A stretch of DNA of 64,000 bases, taken from NCBI RefSeq assembly GCF_015070855.1, contig NZ_JADDIX010000024.1:1-64000 (forward strand), written 5' to 3'. The position numbers were made by a program, and so were the translations under genes. The notes under the pieces were generated by a model. That model was not told the DNA's origin. It was given only the letters and a program-made list of their open reading frames with translations, and made no database searches. Of the stretch, positions 1 through 7,260 are shown in pieces (position 1 is the stretch's first letter; every line of letters begins with the position of its first letter). Source of the stretch: Pseudomonas lopnurensis. GTDB taxonomy: Bacteria; Pseudomonadota; Gammaproteobacteria; Pseudomonadales; Pseudomonadaceae.

Positions 1-477
1 CTCTTCGGCCTGGAGAACAGCCGCACCACGGATGACGTGCGCCGGGTGCTGGGTCAGTTGCTCGTCTGGCTGGCCGAGCCGGAGCAATTACAGCTACGCC
101 GGCACTTCACGGTATGGCTGAAGCGGGTACTGCTACCATCGCGAATGCGTGGTATAAATTTTGACCAATTGCACGACCTGCAGGAGATCGACAACATGTT
201 GGCCGAACGAGTGAAGGACTGGACGCGGGATTGGCGAGAGCAGGGCATCGAGGAGGGCAGGAAGAAGGGCTTAGAGGAAGGCAGGAAGGAAGGTCGGGAG
301 AAAGGCAGAGAGGAAGGCGAGCGCGCTATGTTGATCCGCTTGCTCAGCCGCCGCTTCGGCACCCTCGACGAGGAAACCCTGCAACGCCTGGCTGACGCCA
401 GCAGTGCCGAGCTGGAAAGTTGGGCCGAACGCATTCTGGATGCAGCAAGCCTGGAAGACGTATTTCAGGGCCGGTGA
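1..477 (+). CDS. Rpn-family nuclease/putative transposase, C-terminal part (5' end outside window)
   Basis: The reading frame is open from base 1, so only the C-terminal ~158 residues are present and the start lies outside the window. The visible part ends with a charged linker of repeated EEGRKEG-like units, followed by a DUF4351-like tail (LIRLLSRRFGTLDEETLQRL...). That layout is typical of the C-terminus of Rpn/YhgA-like recombination-promoting nucleases, whose PD-(D/E)XK catalytic domain would lie upstream. The family is linked to RecA-independent DNA transfer. The assignment rests only on the tail. No neighbour informs its role, although the ParDE pair and repeats that follow suggest an accessory region. 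Confidence 0.7.
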   Translation, partial: LFGLENSRTTDDVRRVLGQLLVWLAEPEQLQLRRHFTVWLKRVLLPSRMRGINFDQLHDLQEIDNMLAERVKDWTRDWREQGIEEGRKKGLEEGRKEGREKGREEGERAMLIRLLSRRFGTLDEETLQRLADASSAELESWAERILDAASLEDVFQGR

Positions 478-550
478 CCTCGGAATTAGTCTTCACGGCT
501 CCGGCCATGAGAGCTATGGTAGCTGCTCGATTACGTTGCCGGTGAATCCT

Positions 551-623
551 GTGGGAGGCCCGACTTCGTGGCGATTGTAGTCTGTAGGCTTGCAAGAGCA
601 TCGCCCCGAGGTCGGGCCTCCAC
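551..623. repeat. Intergenic inverted repeat (REP-like family, copy 1)
   Basis: Two roughly 24-base arms at 551-574 and 600-623 are near-perfect reverse complements; both contain the GGCCCGAC/GTCGGGCC core. Related modules (GTAGGAG...GCGGCGAT and ATCGCCCCG...GGGCCTCC) recur at about 654-680, 1557-1640 and 62650-62790. The rest of the 478-726 gap holds no gene that I can see. Confidence 0.6.
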
Positions 624-726
624 GAAAGCGGTCCGTGCCCTCCGAGCCCATTCTTGTAGGCGCGCCCCCGCGGCGATGCAGGCCTGCCGGAAGCTCAGAG
701 CATCGTTCCAAAGGCGGACCCGTGGC

Positions 727-1146
727 CTAGTCGTTCTGCGCTGCTGACGTGGGGTTTCGTGCCGCCTGCTGCCCGGCTACTCCCGAGGCTCCCCCTTGAG
801 TCATATGACGTTCGAGCTCCATCGCATCGTGCAGCACCCGCCCAACGACAACGAGGTCTGCCGGCTCCACCCGGTAGATGATGAAGTGATGGGGGCGATG
901 TACGACACCATTCTCGGTTCGCGCTCGCTCACCGCTCAACCGTAAGTGCCAGGATCGCGCTCCAGCGCCCAACTCCCCGCGATCCTTGCTGCCGGGGCGT
1001 TCGGGGCTGGTCGAAATGTCGCGCAGCGCCGTGGCCAAGAGATGTTCATAACGCCTACGAGCAAGCTCCCCAAAGTGGTTATGCGTCCATGCCAGAATTT
1101 CGATGATGTCTGCCCGCGCTGCATCCGACAGTCGATATCGCATCAT
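727..1146 (-). CDS. parE: ParE-type toxin of a type II toxin-antitoxin pair
   Basis: This 139-residue protein begins MMRYRLSDAARADIIEILAW and continues with a ParE/RelE fold pattern: an N-terminal helical hairpin, then strands ending HHFIIYRVEPADLVVVGRVLHDAME. ParE toxins poison DNA gyrase. The start codon overlaps the parD stop (ATGA), so the pair is translationally coupled. ParE proteins are usually about 95-105 residues. This one has an extra ~30-residue polar tail after the conserved HDAME(L) end, probably a late stop that picked up intergenic sequence. It is a confident family call; the target has not been tested. Confidence 0.85.
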   Translation of the reverse strand: MMRYRLSDAARADIIEILAWTHNHFGELARRRYEHLLATALRDISTSPERPGSKDRGELGAGARSWHLRLSGERARTENGVVHRPHHFIIYRVEPADLVVVGRVLHDAMELERHMTQGGASGVAGQQAARNPTSAAQND

Positions 1147-1424
1147 CGAATCTGTTCTTGAGCCTGGCGCCCCAACTCACCCATGAAATCATCGAGCTGT
1201 TCGTCCACTACATCCACGTAGCGACCTTCAGCAATGTCTGTCCATCCTGCTCGAGCGGCTTCTCGCAGCGCAGCGAGCCTGGCGGCATCGAGGGCCTCTC
1301 GCCGCTCGATCAGACGCAGTCCATCACGCAACACCTCGCTGGCGTTCTGATAGCGGCCTGACTGGACCAGCTTTTCGACCACTTCGTGCTGGTGGTCGCT
1401 CAATACGACATTACGGGTAGGCAT
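1143..1424 (-). CDS. parD: ParD-type antitoxin (ribbon-helix-helix)
   Basis: The 93-residue protein starts MPTRNVVLSDHQHEVVEKLV and contains the ParD ribbon-helix-helix signature SGRYQNASEVLRDGLRLIE. A C-terminal acidic/aromatic segment (AEGRYVDVVDEQLDDFM) matches the toxin-binding tail of ParD proteins. It lies directly upstream of parE with a 4-base overlap. Such antitoxins neutralise ParE and repress their own promoter, which would lie just above base 1424 on the minus strand. Confidence 0.88.
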   Translation of the reverse strand: MPTRNVVLSDHQHEVVEKLVQSGRYQNASEVLRDGLRLIERREALDAARLAALREAARAGWTDIAEGRYVDVVDEQLDDFMGELGRQAQEQIR

Positions 1425-1556
1425 GGCACGGCCTCTGAAGCGGGAATAATACGACCGGACTCTAGCATCGCTGGCAGATTATGCCAACGAGGCCTCCGAA
1501 CCGGCTTTTCGGCCCCAGAGAAAGGCCACAAGAGCAGCAAGCCAAGGCCGACCCCT

Positions 1557-1690
1557 GTAGGAGGTGCGCTCTCGCGGCGATTGCAGGCCGCAGGCCTGCC
1601 TGAAGCTTGAAAAGCATCGCCCCGGGGGCGGGCCTCCCACAAAAGCGGCAGGTGCACACCGAGCCATCCTGTGAGCGCGCCCTCGCGGCG
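1557..1690. repeat. REP-like intergenic repeats (copy 2)
   Basis: This stretch contains the module GTAGGAGGTGCGCTCTCGCG at 1557, an inverted partner around 1615-1640 (ATCGCCCCGGGGGCGGGCCT) and a third half-unit near 1673 (GCGCGCCCTCGCGGCGATTG). The same units recur near 62640-62790, including the shared phrase GGCAGGTGCACACCGA. The 1425-1745 gap otherwise holds no gene. Confidence 0.6.
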
Positions 1691-1745
1691 ATTGCGAGGT
1701 GATGTCATGGCATTCGGTTTGGCATGGCCAAGTCTGGCCTCGGCG

Positions 1746-1769
1746 TAAATCCGACGCTTGCGCATTCGT
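1746..1769 (+). promoter_or_regulatory. PvdS iron-starvation box upstream of pvdP
   Basis: TAAAT (1746-1750), exactly 16 bases, then CGT (1767-1769). This is the TAAAT-N16/17-CGT pattern recognised by the extracytoplasmic sigma factor PvdS in pseudomonads. It ends 39 bases before the pvdP start, a suitable promoter distance. Confidence 0.85.
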
Positions 1770-1808
1770 TCTCGTTGGAGTGGACTGGATAGCGAGCGAA
1801 GGGAAGGT

Positions 1809-3413
1809 ATGAAGGTTTCTCGGCGGGGGTTCGTGGCGGGCTTGACGATGGCGGCGGTCCTGCCGGCGGGGTTCTATGCCCATCGACAATGGGAAGAGAA
1901 GCAGGCTGCCGAGCTGGCGTCCGACGAGCCGGATACGCCGGTCCCGGCGTTGCCCGATGCCTTGTTGGCCAACCGCCTGGTCGGCATATGGGACGTGCGT
2001 TTTCTGTCCGGCCGCGAGGCTTTCCCGGAGATTCCTCCGGGCGATCTGCAGTTGCTGCTGGATGTCGGCCCCGGCGGCCGCGCTTTGTGCGGCCACCTGG
2101 GTGCGACGCCCTTCGGCGGCGAGGGCCTTTCGGTCATCGGCCGGCTGTCGAGCGACAAGGCGCCGATGCTGCACCTGGGGCTGCGGGATGGCCGCGGGCA
2201 CGCCCTGGCATGCACGGCGATCTACGATGAGATCTGGGGCGCCATGAGCAGTGGCGGTGGCGAGGCCACGCTGAGTGGCAGCCTGCGGCGTGCCGGTGTC
2301 CAGGCAGGCTTCTCGGCGCCGGAGTCGCGCTTCGTCGCGGTGCGCCGACCGTTCGTGCCGGCCAGTGTGCGGCGGTCCTACGAACCGGAGCTGGAGGCCT
2401 GGCTGGTGTCGCCGGGCCATCGCCTGTTTCACCAACTGTGGCATGCCTCCCGCGATCGCTGGCATCGCCTGGACGAGGATCGCCGTCAGTTGCTGCGCAG
2501 CCTCGGCTGGCAGGCTGGCCCGCTCGGCAGCGAGCGCGACGCCCGGGGCAAGCATCGTCATCGCAACGGCTCCGGCGAGGATTTCCTCTTCATGCACCGG
2601 CAGATGCTGCGCCAGGCGCGTTCGCTGCAGGCGTTGCCATCCTGGACGAGCCTGCCGGCGCCCAGGCCCTTCATCGGGCACGGCGTACAGGCCTTCGCCG
2701 ACTACATGGCCAACCGCGATGGCACGGCCGTTCCCCCGGCCTGGGAAGTCGAGGGCGACGATGCTTTCAACCAGTGGCTCTACTACATCAAGAGCAGCGA
2801 GGGTTATTACAACGACTTCCAGACCTGGGAATCGCTGTACCGCGACCCCGAGTATCTCAGCGAGTTGTGTCTGGGCGAGCTGGGATCGCGCATCGAGCTG
2901 GGCATCCACGACTGGTTACACATGCGCTGGGCCTCGCTGCCTCGCGACATGCACAGCGCCGTGCCGGTGCCCTATGGCCGCGGCTCGGCCGACTTCGCCC
3001 AGCGCTGGTTCCAGCGGCGCAACCACTATCTGGGAGATCCGTTCTCTTCCCATGTCGACCCCGTGTTCTGGTCATTCCATGGCTGGATCGACGACCGTAT
3101 CGAGGATTGGTTCCTCGCCCACGAGCAGACCCATCCTGGCCAGGTAGTGCGCAAGATGGTGGATGGCGTGCCCTGGTTCGCGCCTGGCCGCTGGGTGCGG
3201 ATCGCGCAGCCGTGGGTGGGTCCGGACCGGGCCGGCTGTGGTGCCTGGGGGCGCGGCAATCGTGCGGAGTCCGGCGATCTGGACATCGAAACCATGAAGC
3301 TCGCCCTACGCATCATCTTCGCCGACGAAGAGGAAGCTGCGCGTCTCGAGGGTCGCGTAGTGCGCCGCCCCTGGTATGCCCGCCACCTGGCCGCCGGGCC
3401 CTCGCACGGCTAG
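1809..3413 (+). CDS. pvdP: Pyoverdine maturation tyrosinase PvdP
   Basis: This 534-residue exported protein oxidises ferribactin to build the pyoverdine chromophore in the periplasm. The N-terminus MKVSRRGFVAGLTMAAVL carries a twin-arginine motif followed by a hydrophobic stretch, so export by Tat is expected, as for known PvdP. A beta-rich N-terminal domain is followed by a dicopper tyrosinase-like domain. Candidate copper ligands are visible at H204 (GHRLFHQLWH), H367 and H371 (HDWLHMRW), and H415 and H424 (HVDPVFWSFHGWID). The ATG at 1809 is chosen because it opens the Tat signal and follows a purine-rich GAAGGGAAGG; longer in-frame starts would bury the signal. The PvdS box lies just upstream, and the cupin gene follows 39 bases downstream. 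Confidence 0.93.
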   Translation: MKVSRRGFVAGLTMAAVLPAGFYAHRQWEEKQAAELASDEPDTPVPALPDALLANRLVGIWDVRFLSGREAFPEIPPGDLQLLLDVGPGGRALCGHLGATPFGGEGLSVIGRLSSDKAPMLHLGLRDGRGHALACTAIYDEIWGAMSSGGGEATLSGSLRRAGVQAGFSAPESRFVAVRRPFVPASVRRSYEPELEAWLVSPGHRLFHQLWHASRDRWHRLDEDRRQLLRSLGWQAGPLGSERDARGKHRHRNGSGEDFLFMHRQMLRQARSLQALPSWTSLPAPRPFIGHGVQAFADYMANRDGTAVPPAWEVEGDDAFNQWLYYIKSSEGYYNDFQTWESLYRDPEYLSELCLGELGSRIELGIHDWLHMRWASLPRDMHSAVPVPYGRGSADFAQRWFQRRNHYLGDPFSSHVDPVFWSFHGWIDDRIEDWFLAHEQTHPGQVVRKMVDGVPWFAPGRWVRIAQPWVGPDRAGCGAWGRGNRAESGDLDIETMKLALRIIFADEEEAARLEGRVVRRPWYARHLAAGPSHG

Positions 3414-3452
3414 GGCCGTGCGCCGACATTCACCGCTACAGGAGGCCATCAC

Positions 3453-4580
3453 ATGATTCTGTCCGAGGTACTCTCCAGCCTGTTTGCCGGCGCGCGGGTG
3501 GTCGGCGCACAGGGGATTTTCCAGTTCGTCTTTGGCCCCGAGAAGTGCCTCTGGGTGGAGGTGGGCGAGCGGGTAGAGGTCCGCGCCGGTCGTCATCCGG
3601 CCGCCGACGTGACCATCGAACTCGACGAGGAGGATTTCGCCGGGGTGCTGGCGGGCACCCGCGATGTCGAGGCGCTGTTCGCCGACGGCCGACTGAGGAT
3701 CGGCGGGCGGATGGGCCTCGCCACCCTGTTGCCGCAGATCATCAATGCGGCCCGTCGGGGTGTCGCGGCGGCTCCTCAGGCGCGGCAACCGAACCAGCGC
3801 TATCCCGCGCCGGAGCGCATCGCCGACCGGATTTCGGCGGAACAGACCGCGCTGCTGGAGGTGCAGCGCCGTCCACGCGACGGCCTGTCCGTCGAGGAAT
3901 TCCAGGCGCGCTACGTTCCCCAGGGCACGCCACTGATCATCAGCGATGCCCTGCGGGACTGGCCGCTGTTCAACATGAGCCGCGAGGAATCGCTGGTGCA
4001 TTTCGCCGAGTTGCAGGGCATCACCCGCCATGGCGATTACGTGGGCAAGACCTTTTCCAGCGAGCGTGACTTCCGCTCCGCCTCGATGGCCGACTTCATC
4101 GCTTCGCTCGATCGGGAGAGTGGGGAGGACGGCCCGCCGCCGTACATGGGCAACAACGCGGTGCCGGAGCAGTTGCTGGAGCAGATCCGCTTTCCCGGAT
4201 ACTTCGACCGTTCGCTGTACATCAAGCCGCGCATCTGGATCGGTCCCAGGGGTACGCTAACGCCCCTGCACCGGGATGATTCCGACAACCTGTTCGCCCA
4301 GGTATGGGGGCGCAAATCCTTCATCCTGGCCGCGCCGCACCACCGCGAGGCGCTGGGCACCTGGTCGACCTCGCCGGAAGGTGGGCTGGAGGGCTGCGAG
4401 GTGAATCCCGATGTGCCCGACTACGATCGCTTTCCCGGGGCCCGCGAAGTGACCTTCCTGCGCATCGTGCTCGAAGCGGGCGACCTGCTGTTCCTGCCGG
4501 ACGGCTGGTTCCACCAGGTCGAATCGGTGTCGACGTCGCTGTCCGTCAACTTCTGGGTCAACTGGGGGCGTGGCTGGTGA
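3453..4580 (+). CDS. SCP2-like/JmjC-type cupin oxygenase in the pvdP operon
   Basis: This 375-residue protein begins after a strong AGGAGG. Residues ~1-100 resemble an SCP2 sterol-carrier-like domain. Residues ~125-375 are a cupin_8/JmjC fold with the 2-oxoglutarate Fe(II) motif: H273 and D275 (PLHRDDSDN) and a distal H354 (DGWFHQVES), all intact. Cupin_8 members hydroxylate amino-acid side chains in proteins or small molecules. It sits 39 bases downstream of pvdP with no visible promoter, so I infer co-transcription under PvdS and a possible role in modifying the siderophore peptide or a maturation protein. No specific substrate can be read from the sequence, and a housekeeping role remains possible. 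Confidence 0.75.
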   Translation: MILSEVLSSLFAGARVVGAQGIFQFVFGPEKCLWVEVGERVEVRAGRHPAADVTIELDEEDFAGVLAGTRDVEALFADGRLRIGGRMGLATLLPQIINAARRGVAAAPQARQPNQRYPAPERIADRISAEQTALLEVQRRPRDGLSVEEFQARYVPQGTPLIISDALRDWPLFNMSREESLVHFAELQGITRHGDYVGKTFSSERDFRSASMADFIASLDRESGEDGPPPYMGNNAVPEQLLEQIRFPGYFDRSLYIKPRIWIGPRGTLTPLHRDDSDNLFAQVWGRKSFILAAPHHREALGTWSTSPEGGLEGCEVNPDVPDYDRFPGAREVTFLRIVLEAGDLLFLPDGWFHQVESVSTSLSVNFWVNWGRGW

Positions 4581-4726
4581 GCCGTAGCGGGGTAGGTCGC
4601 GCCCGCTGGCCGATGTGCCGAGAGCAGGGGGAGCGGGCTCACCAGCATCGCCACCACATACATCGATCGCATCTCAGCCTTCAATAGAGGCAATGGCCAA
4701 CACGAAACCTGGAATCCAGAAACACA

Positions 4727-4748
4727 AAACCCCGCCGCAGCGGGGTTT
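4727..4748 (-). terminator. Rho-independent-type hairpin downstream of the zeta module
   Basis: A perfect 9-bp stem, AAACCCCGC/GCGGGGTTT, with a 4-base loop. On the minus strand it follows the small gene ending at 4764 and runs into a T-rich stretch (TTTTGTGTTT). It could also stop plus-strand readthrough from the pvdP operon. Confidence 0.75.
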
Positions 4749-4763
4749 ATGTTTCCTGAGCCA

Positions 4764-4925
4764 TCAAGCACAGCTTCGTGCGGCTTGGTCCATGATCTCT
4801 TGCTGATCGAGCCGGGCCTTCCGAGCGGCTTCTTTGTAGATAGCCTTGCGCGTCATCGGTGATTGCTTTCTGTAGAAATCGCTGAGAGCGCTACTCTTTG
4901 CTGGTTTTGGGTTCGATGTGCTCAT
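4764..4925 (-). CDS. Small 53-residue protein overlapping the zeta-toxin gene
   Basis: A short frame (MSTSNPKPAKSSALSDFYRK... ending ...MDQAARSCA) starts with ATGA overlapping the stop of the zeta-toxin frame, so it is coupled to that gene. It is followed at once by a hairpin terminator. The protein is basic and probably helical. I do not recognise the family. Its position suggests an accessory or antitoxin-like partner of the zeta kinase, but nothing in the sequence proves that. Confidence 0.55.
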   Translation of the reverse strand: MSTSNPKPAKSSALSDFYRKQSPMTRKAIYKEAARKARLDQQEIMDQAARSCA

Positions 4926-5674
4926 GTGCTTTTTCTTTCGAGAATCCTCAGCAACGTGGGTTCATCGTATTCAACGGGGATGAATTCGTCAATTTGCTCG
5001 GCCGAAACGTTCATTTCGATAGTCGATTCTTCATCAGCGCTTGAGTCTTGGATTACCAAATCCACGCTTACCTGCGGTCCAAACAGATTCTTCAGATGGA
5101 TGACGTTCCGACGTGCTGCAAAGAAATGCTATACGAATTCGGACAAAGGAATGCTTCTGCCATTCACTCGGCGCCTACTTTCAACAAAATTCCATGCGGT
5201 CAGTGGGTCTTGATAGACGTACATGATGAGCACATACCGATTTCGCCCCAAGGCGCGGCGTATGTTTTTTTCCGCCACCTGCTGGCTTGATAGCGTGCCG
5301 TCCAAAAGAAATGACACGTCTTTTTCGTAAGCTCGATCAAGCACCTTTTCCAGGATTTTTACGACAGCATCATTGAAAAGGCTCGAGTTCCCACCTGTGT
5401 ACCCAGGCATTCCCTCCCGAAAATCATCAGGGTCTATGCGAAGAACATGTCCCAAATCGTCAAACCCTTCCTCAGCCAGTTGCTCCAGGCTCTGTACGAA
5501 ACGCTTCGAAACTTCTGTCTTCCCAGCACCCGGCGAACCGGCCATGAACACACACGTTGGCACTTCCTCTGGTGGATAAACAGCCAGATCGACCATCTCG
5601 CGTGCTATGCGAGCACGATTGCTCTTGGCATATTCCATTGCTGCACGCTTAATACGTTCGTCCTGGCCGTACAT
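4922..5674 (-). pseudogene. Zeta-toxin-like kinase gene interrupted by an in-frame amber codon
   Basis: Translation from the ATG at 5674 follows a strong GAGGAGG and gives MYGQDERIKRAAMEYAKSN. A Walker A (AGSPGAGKTEVSKRF), a RIDPDDFR motif and RRRVNGR follow, all typical of zeta/PezT-like UDP-sugar kinases. The frame is cut by a TAG at 5131-5129 after 181 residues. It then continues without a break as HFFAARRNVIHLKNLFGPQV... to a TGA at 4922, restoring the expected C-terminus (SEFV-[stop]-HFFAARRNV). The simplest reading is a CAG-to-TAG nonsense change in a once 250-residue protein. Amber suppression or a truncated but active kinase are alternatives. The local composition is more AT-rich than its neighbours, as expected for acquired DNA. 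Confidence 0.8.
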
Positions 5675-5838
5675 GACTGCCTCCTCGTTCACTCTGAGCG
5701 CAAGAATCGCACGATGCTGTAACGGATGGCAGCCTGTTCCTTTTGGCGGGCTGCTCGGTGACAAGCAGTTGTCGGGCTTTCATCATGAGAAGCGAAGGGA
5801 GTGCATGATCGGTATTGCCGCGAGCAGCCGGTCAGCTT

Positions 5839-6535
5839 CTAGATTCCCAGCGTGGCGATTTGGCTGACGCTGATGATCCTGTCGCTCCAGATCATCTCGT
5901 AATGGGCGGTCTGAATGATCGATGACCGCCCTCGGGGTCATCAGGGCCCAGCAGGTATTGCCCGGGGAGCGGACCGAGCGGTAGTGCAAGCCAGGGCAGC
6001 TCTCGCGCTTCGCTTCATGGCCCAGCCGGCGAGAGTGGCTGTAGTCGTCGGGGGCGTAGATGGGATCATCCAGCGCGACAACCGTGGCATCCCTCACTCC
6101 GGCATCGTTGAAGTTGCAGCTCAGCCCTCCGAAGACGAAGCGCTCGTAGTTGAGGCTCTGCACGTTCGTCCAGTAGCGCTCCTGATGATGACGCACCTCG
6201 GCCACAGCCGTATCCATCCGGTCCGCCAGGTAGAGCACTCCGAAGCTGCCATCGCTGAAGCGTGAGCCCTCGGGGTTCAGATGGGTAAAGGGCGCCGTGG
6301 CGTACGAGCATCCGGGGATGCCGAAAGGAATCTCGTCCCGTGCCAGCAGTTCCATCCGTCCGATTTCGTTCTGCAGCCTCGGGTTCGTCATCGCCTGGAG
6401 CTGGTAGAGCGCTTCGAAGTCCCTGGCGTCGGCAACGTCCTCGAACAGGGCGATGGGTGGAAACTTGGAGTTGACCAGGCGGTAGGCCCGCAGCTGTTCG
6501 CCGCTCGAAGCGGCGAACTTGGCAAGCATCACCAT
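5839..6535 (-). pseudogene. RES-domain toxin gene with a C-terminal frameshift
   Basis: From ATG at 6535 (or 6529) the frame encodes a RES-domain protein (LRAYRLVNSKFPPIALFEDV..., SDGSFGVLYLADRMDTAVAEV). RES toxins deplete NAD+. After LMTPRAV near 5930 the frame leaves the family pattern. The +1 frame instead reads SSIIQTAHYEMIWSDRIISV and ends at TAG 5841-5839, which is the expected RES C-terminus. A single extra G in GCGGTC would explain the shift. Unshifted translation would instead run to 5783 with an unrelated tail. The gene overlaps its antitoxin by a few bases. The toxin is probably inactive, unless the lesion is a sequencing error. Confidence 0.8.
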
Positions 6536-6933
6536 TGAGCGCTCCGTAGCGCATCGATGCGCCTGAAGGTTTCGTACAGCGAGATCATGTCGCCCTGGGC
6601 CATGATCTCGAGTGGCGTGCGCCCGTTGAAGAAGGCGTTGTGGTTTTCCATCGAGGGGAAGCCGTAGACGTTCTCGGGGTTGTCGAAGACGAGGCGGAGC
6701 GTTGCGTGGATATTCAGCACCATGCTGATGCGCTGCAACTGATCCAGGTCCAGGCTGACGGTCCACTGCGAATCATCCTGCCTGGCGCGGGTGTAGGTGC
6801 TGCGCGCGATGCGTAGCACCCGGCAAGCCTGCTCGGCGGAGGCGCCCCACTTGTCCAGGATCTTCAGTGCCGTACGAAGGCCGGCAACGCATTGCGCTCT
6901 CGAAAAGCCCTGCGCGGGTATGGCTACTGTCAT
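6529..6933 (-). CDS. Xre/MbcA/ParS-type antitoxin of the RES pair
   Basis: This 134-residue protein has an N-terminal helix-turn-helix-like segment (ALKILDKWGASAEQACRVLRIARSTYTRA) and a C-terminal antitoxin domain ending NVYGFPSMENHNAFFNGRTPLEIMAQGDMISLYETFRRIDALR. The FNGRTPLEIM motif is typical of MbcA/ParS/Xre antitoxins paired with RES toxins. It lies immediately upstream of the RES gene with overlapping stop and start codons. The antitoxin remains intact although the toxin is broken. Confidence 0.88.
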   Translation of the reverse strand: MTVAIPAQGFSRAQCVAGLRTALKILDKWGASAEQACRVLRIARSTYTRARQDDSQWTVSLDLDQLQRISMVLNIHATLRLVFDNPENVYGFPSMENHNAFFNGRTPLEIMAQGDMISLYETFRRIDALRSAQW

Positions 6934-6960
6934 GGCTGGCGGTCCTGCTCTTGGTCTATG

Positions 6961-6986
6961 GACTCAATTTTAATATAAATAGAGTC
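6961..6986. promoter_or_regulatory. AT-rich interrupted palindrome upstream of the RES antitoxin gene
   Basis: GACTC (6961-6965) and GAGTC (6982-6986) flank a 16-base AT-only core that includes TATATT, 28 bases above the antitoxin start. It is well placed as promoter and autorepression operator, but the assignment is positional only. Confidence 0.4.
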
Positions 6987-7027
6987 TACAGATTAAGCGC
7001 GGGGGCAATCATGCCGCAGAGTTGCAA

Positions 7028-7250
7028 GGTGGGCTTCAACCCACTACGCACTCGTTGAAGCCCTGGGGGTGTAGGAGCCCGCTTGCTGGCGATCCGCCGC
7101 AACGCCGATGATCGCCGGCAAGGACTCGGCGTCCCCCTGGGGCGGTGTGCACGTGCTGCTTTTTTTGGGGAGCCAAGTGTCAGCCCACCAGATACGTCCC
7201 AATGCGTCCTGGTGGGCTGAAGCCCACCCTTGCTGTTCCTGCATGGACGA
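7028..7250. repeat. REP-like repeat cluster downstream of pvdE
   Basis: The interval contains a GTAGGAGCCCGCTTGCTGGCGA unit with an inverted partner (ATCGCCGGCAAG), a palindrome GGTGGGCTGAAGCCCACC at 7211-7228, and a CCCACCA/TGGTGGG pair around it. These are typical Pseudomonas intergenic palindromes. No gene is visible in 6987-7260. Confidence 0.6.
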
Positions 7251-7260
7251 TGGAGGTCTC

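Noticed and set aside
4863-5722. Plus-strand frames across the zeta region
   Set aside because: They read against the toxin, which has a strong GAGGAGG and conserved motifs on the minus strand.
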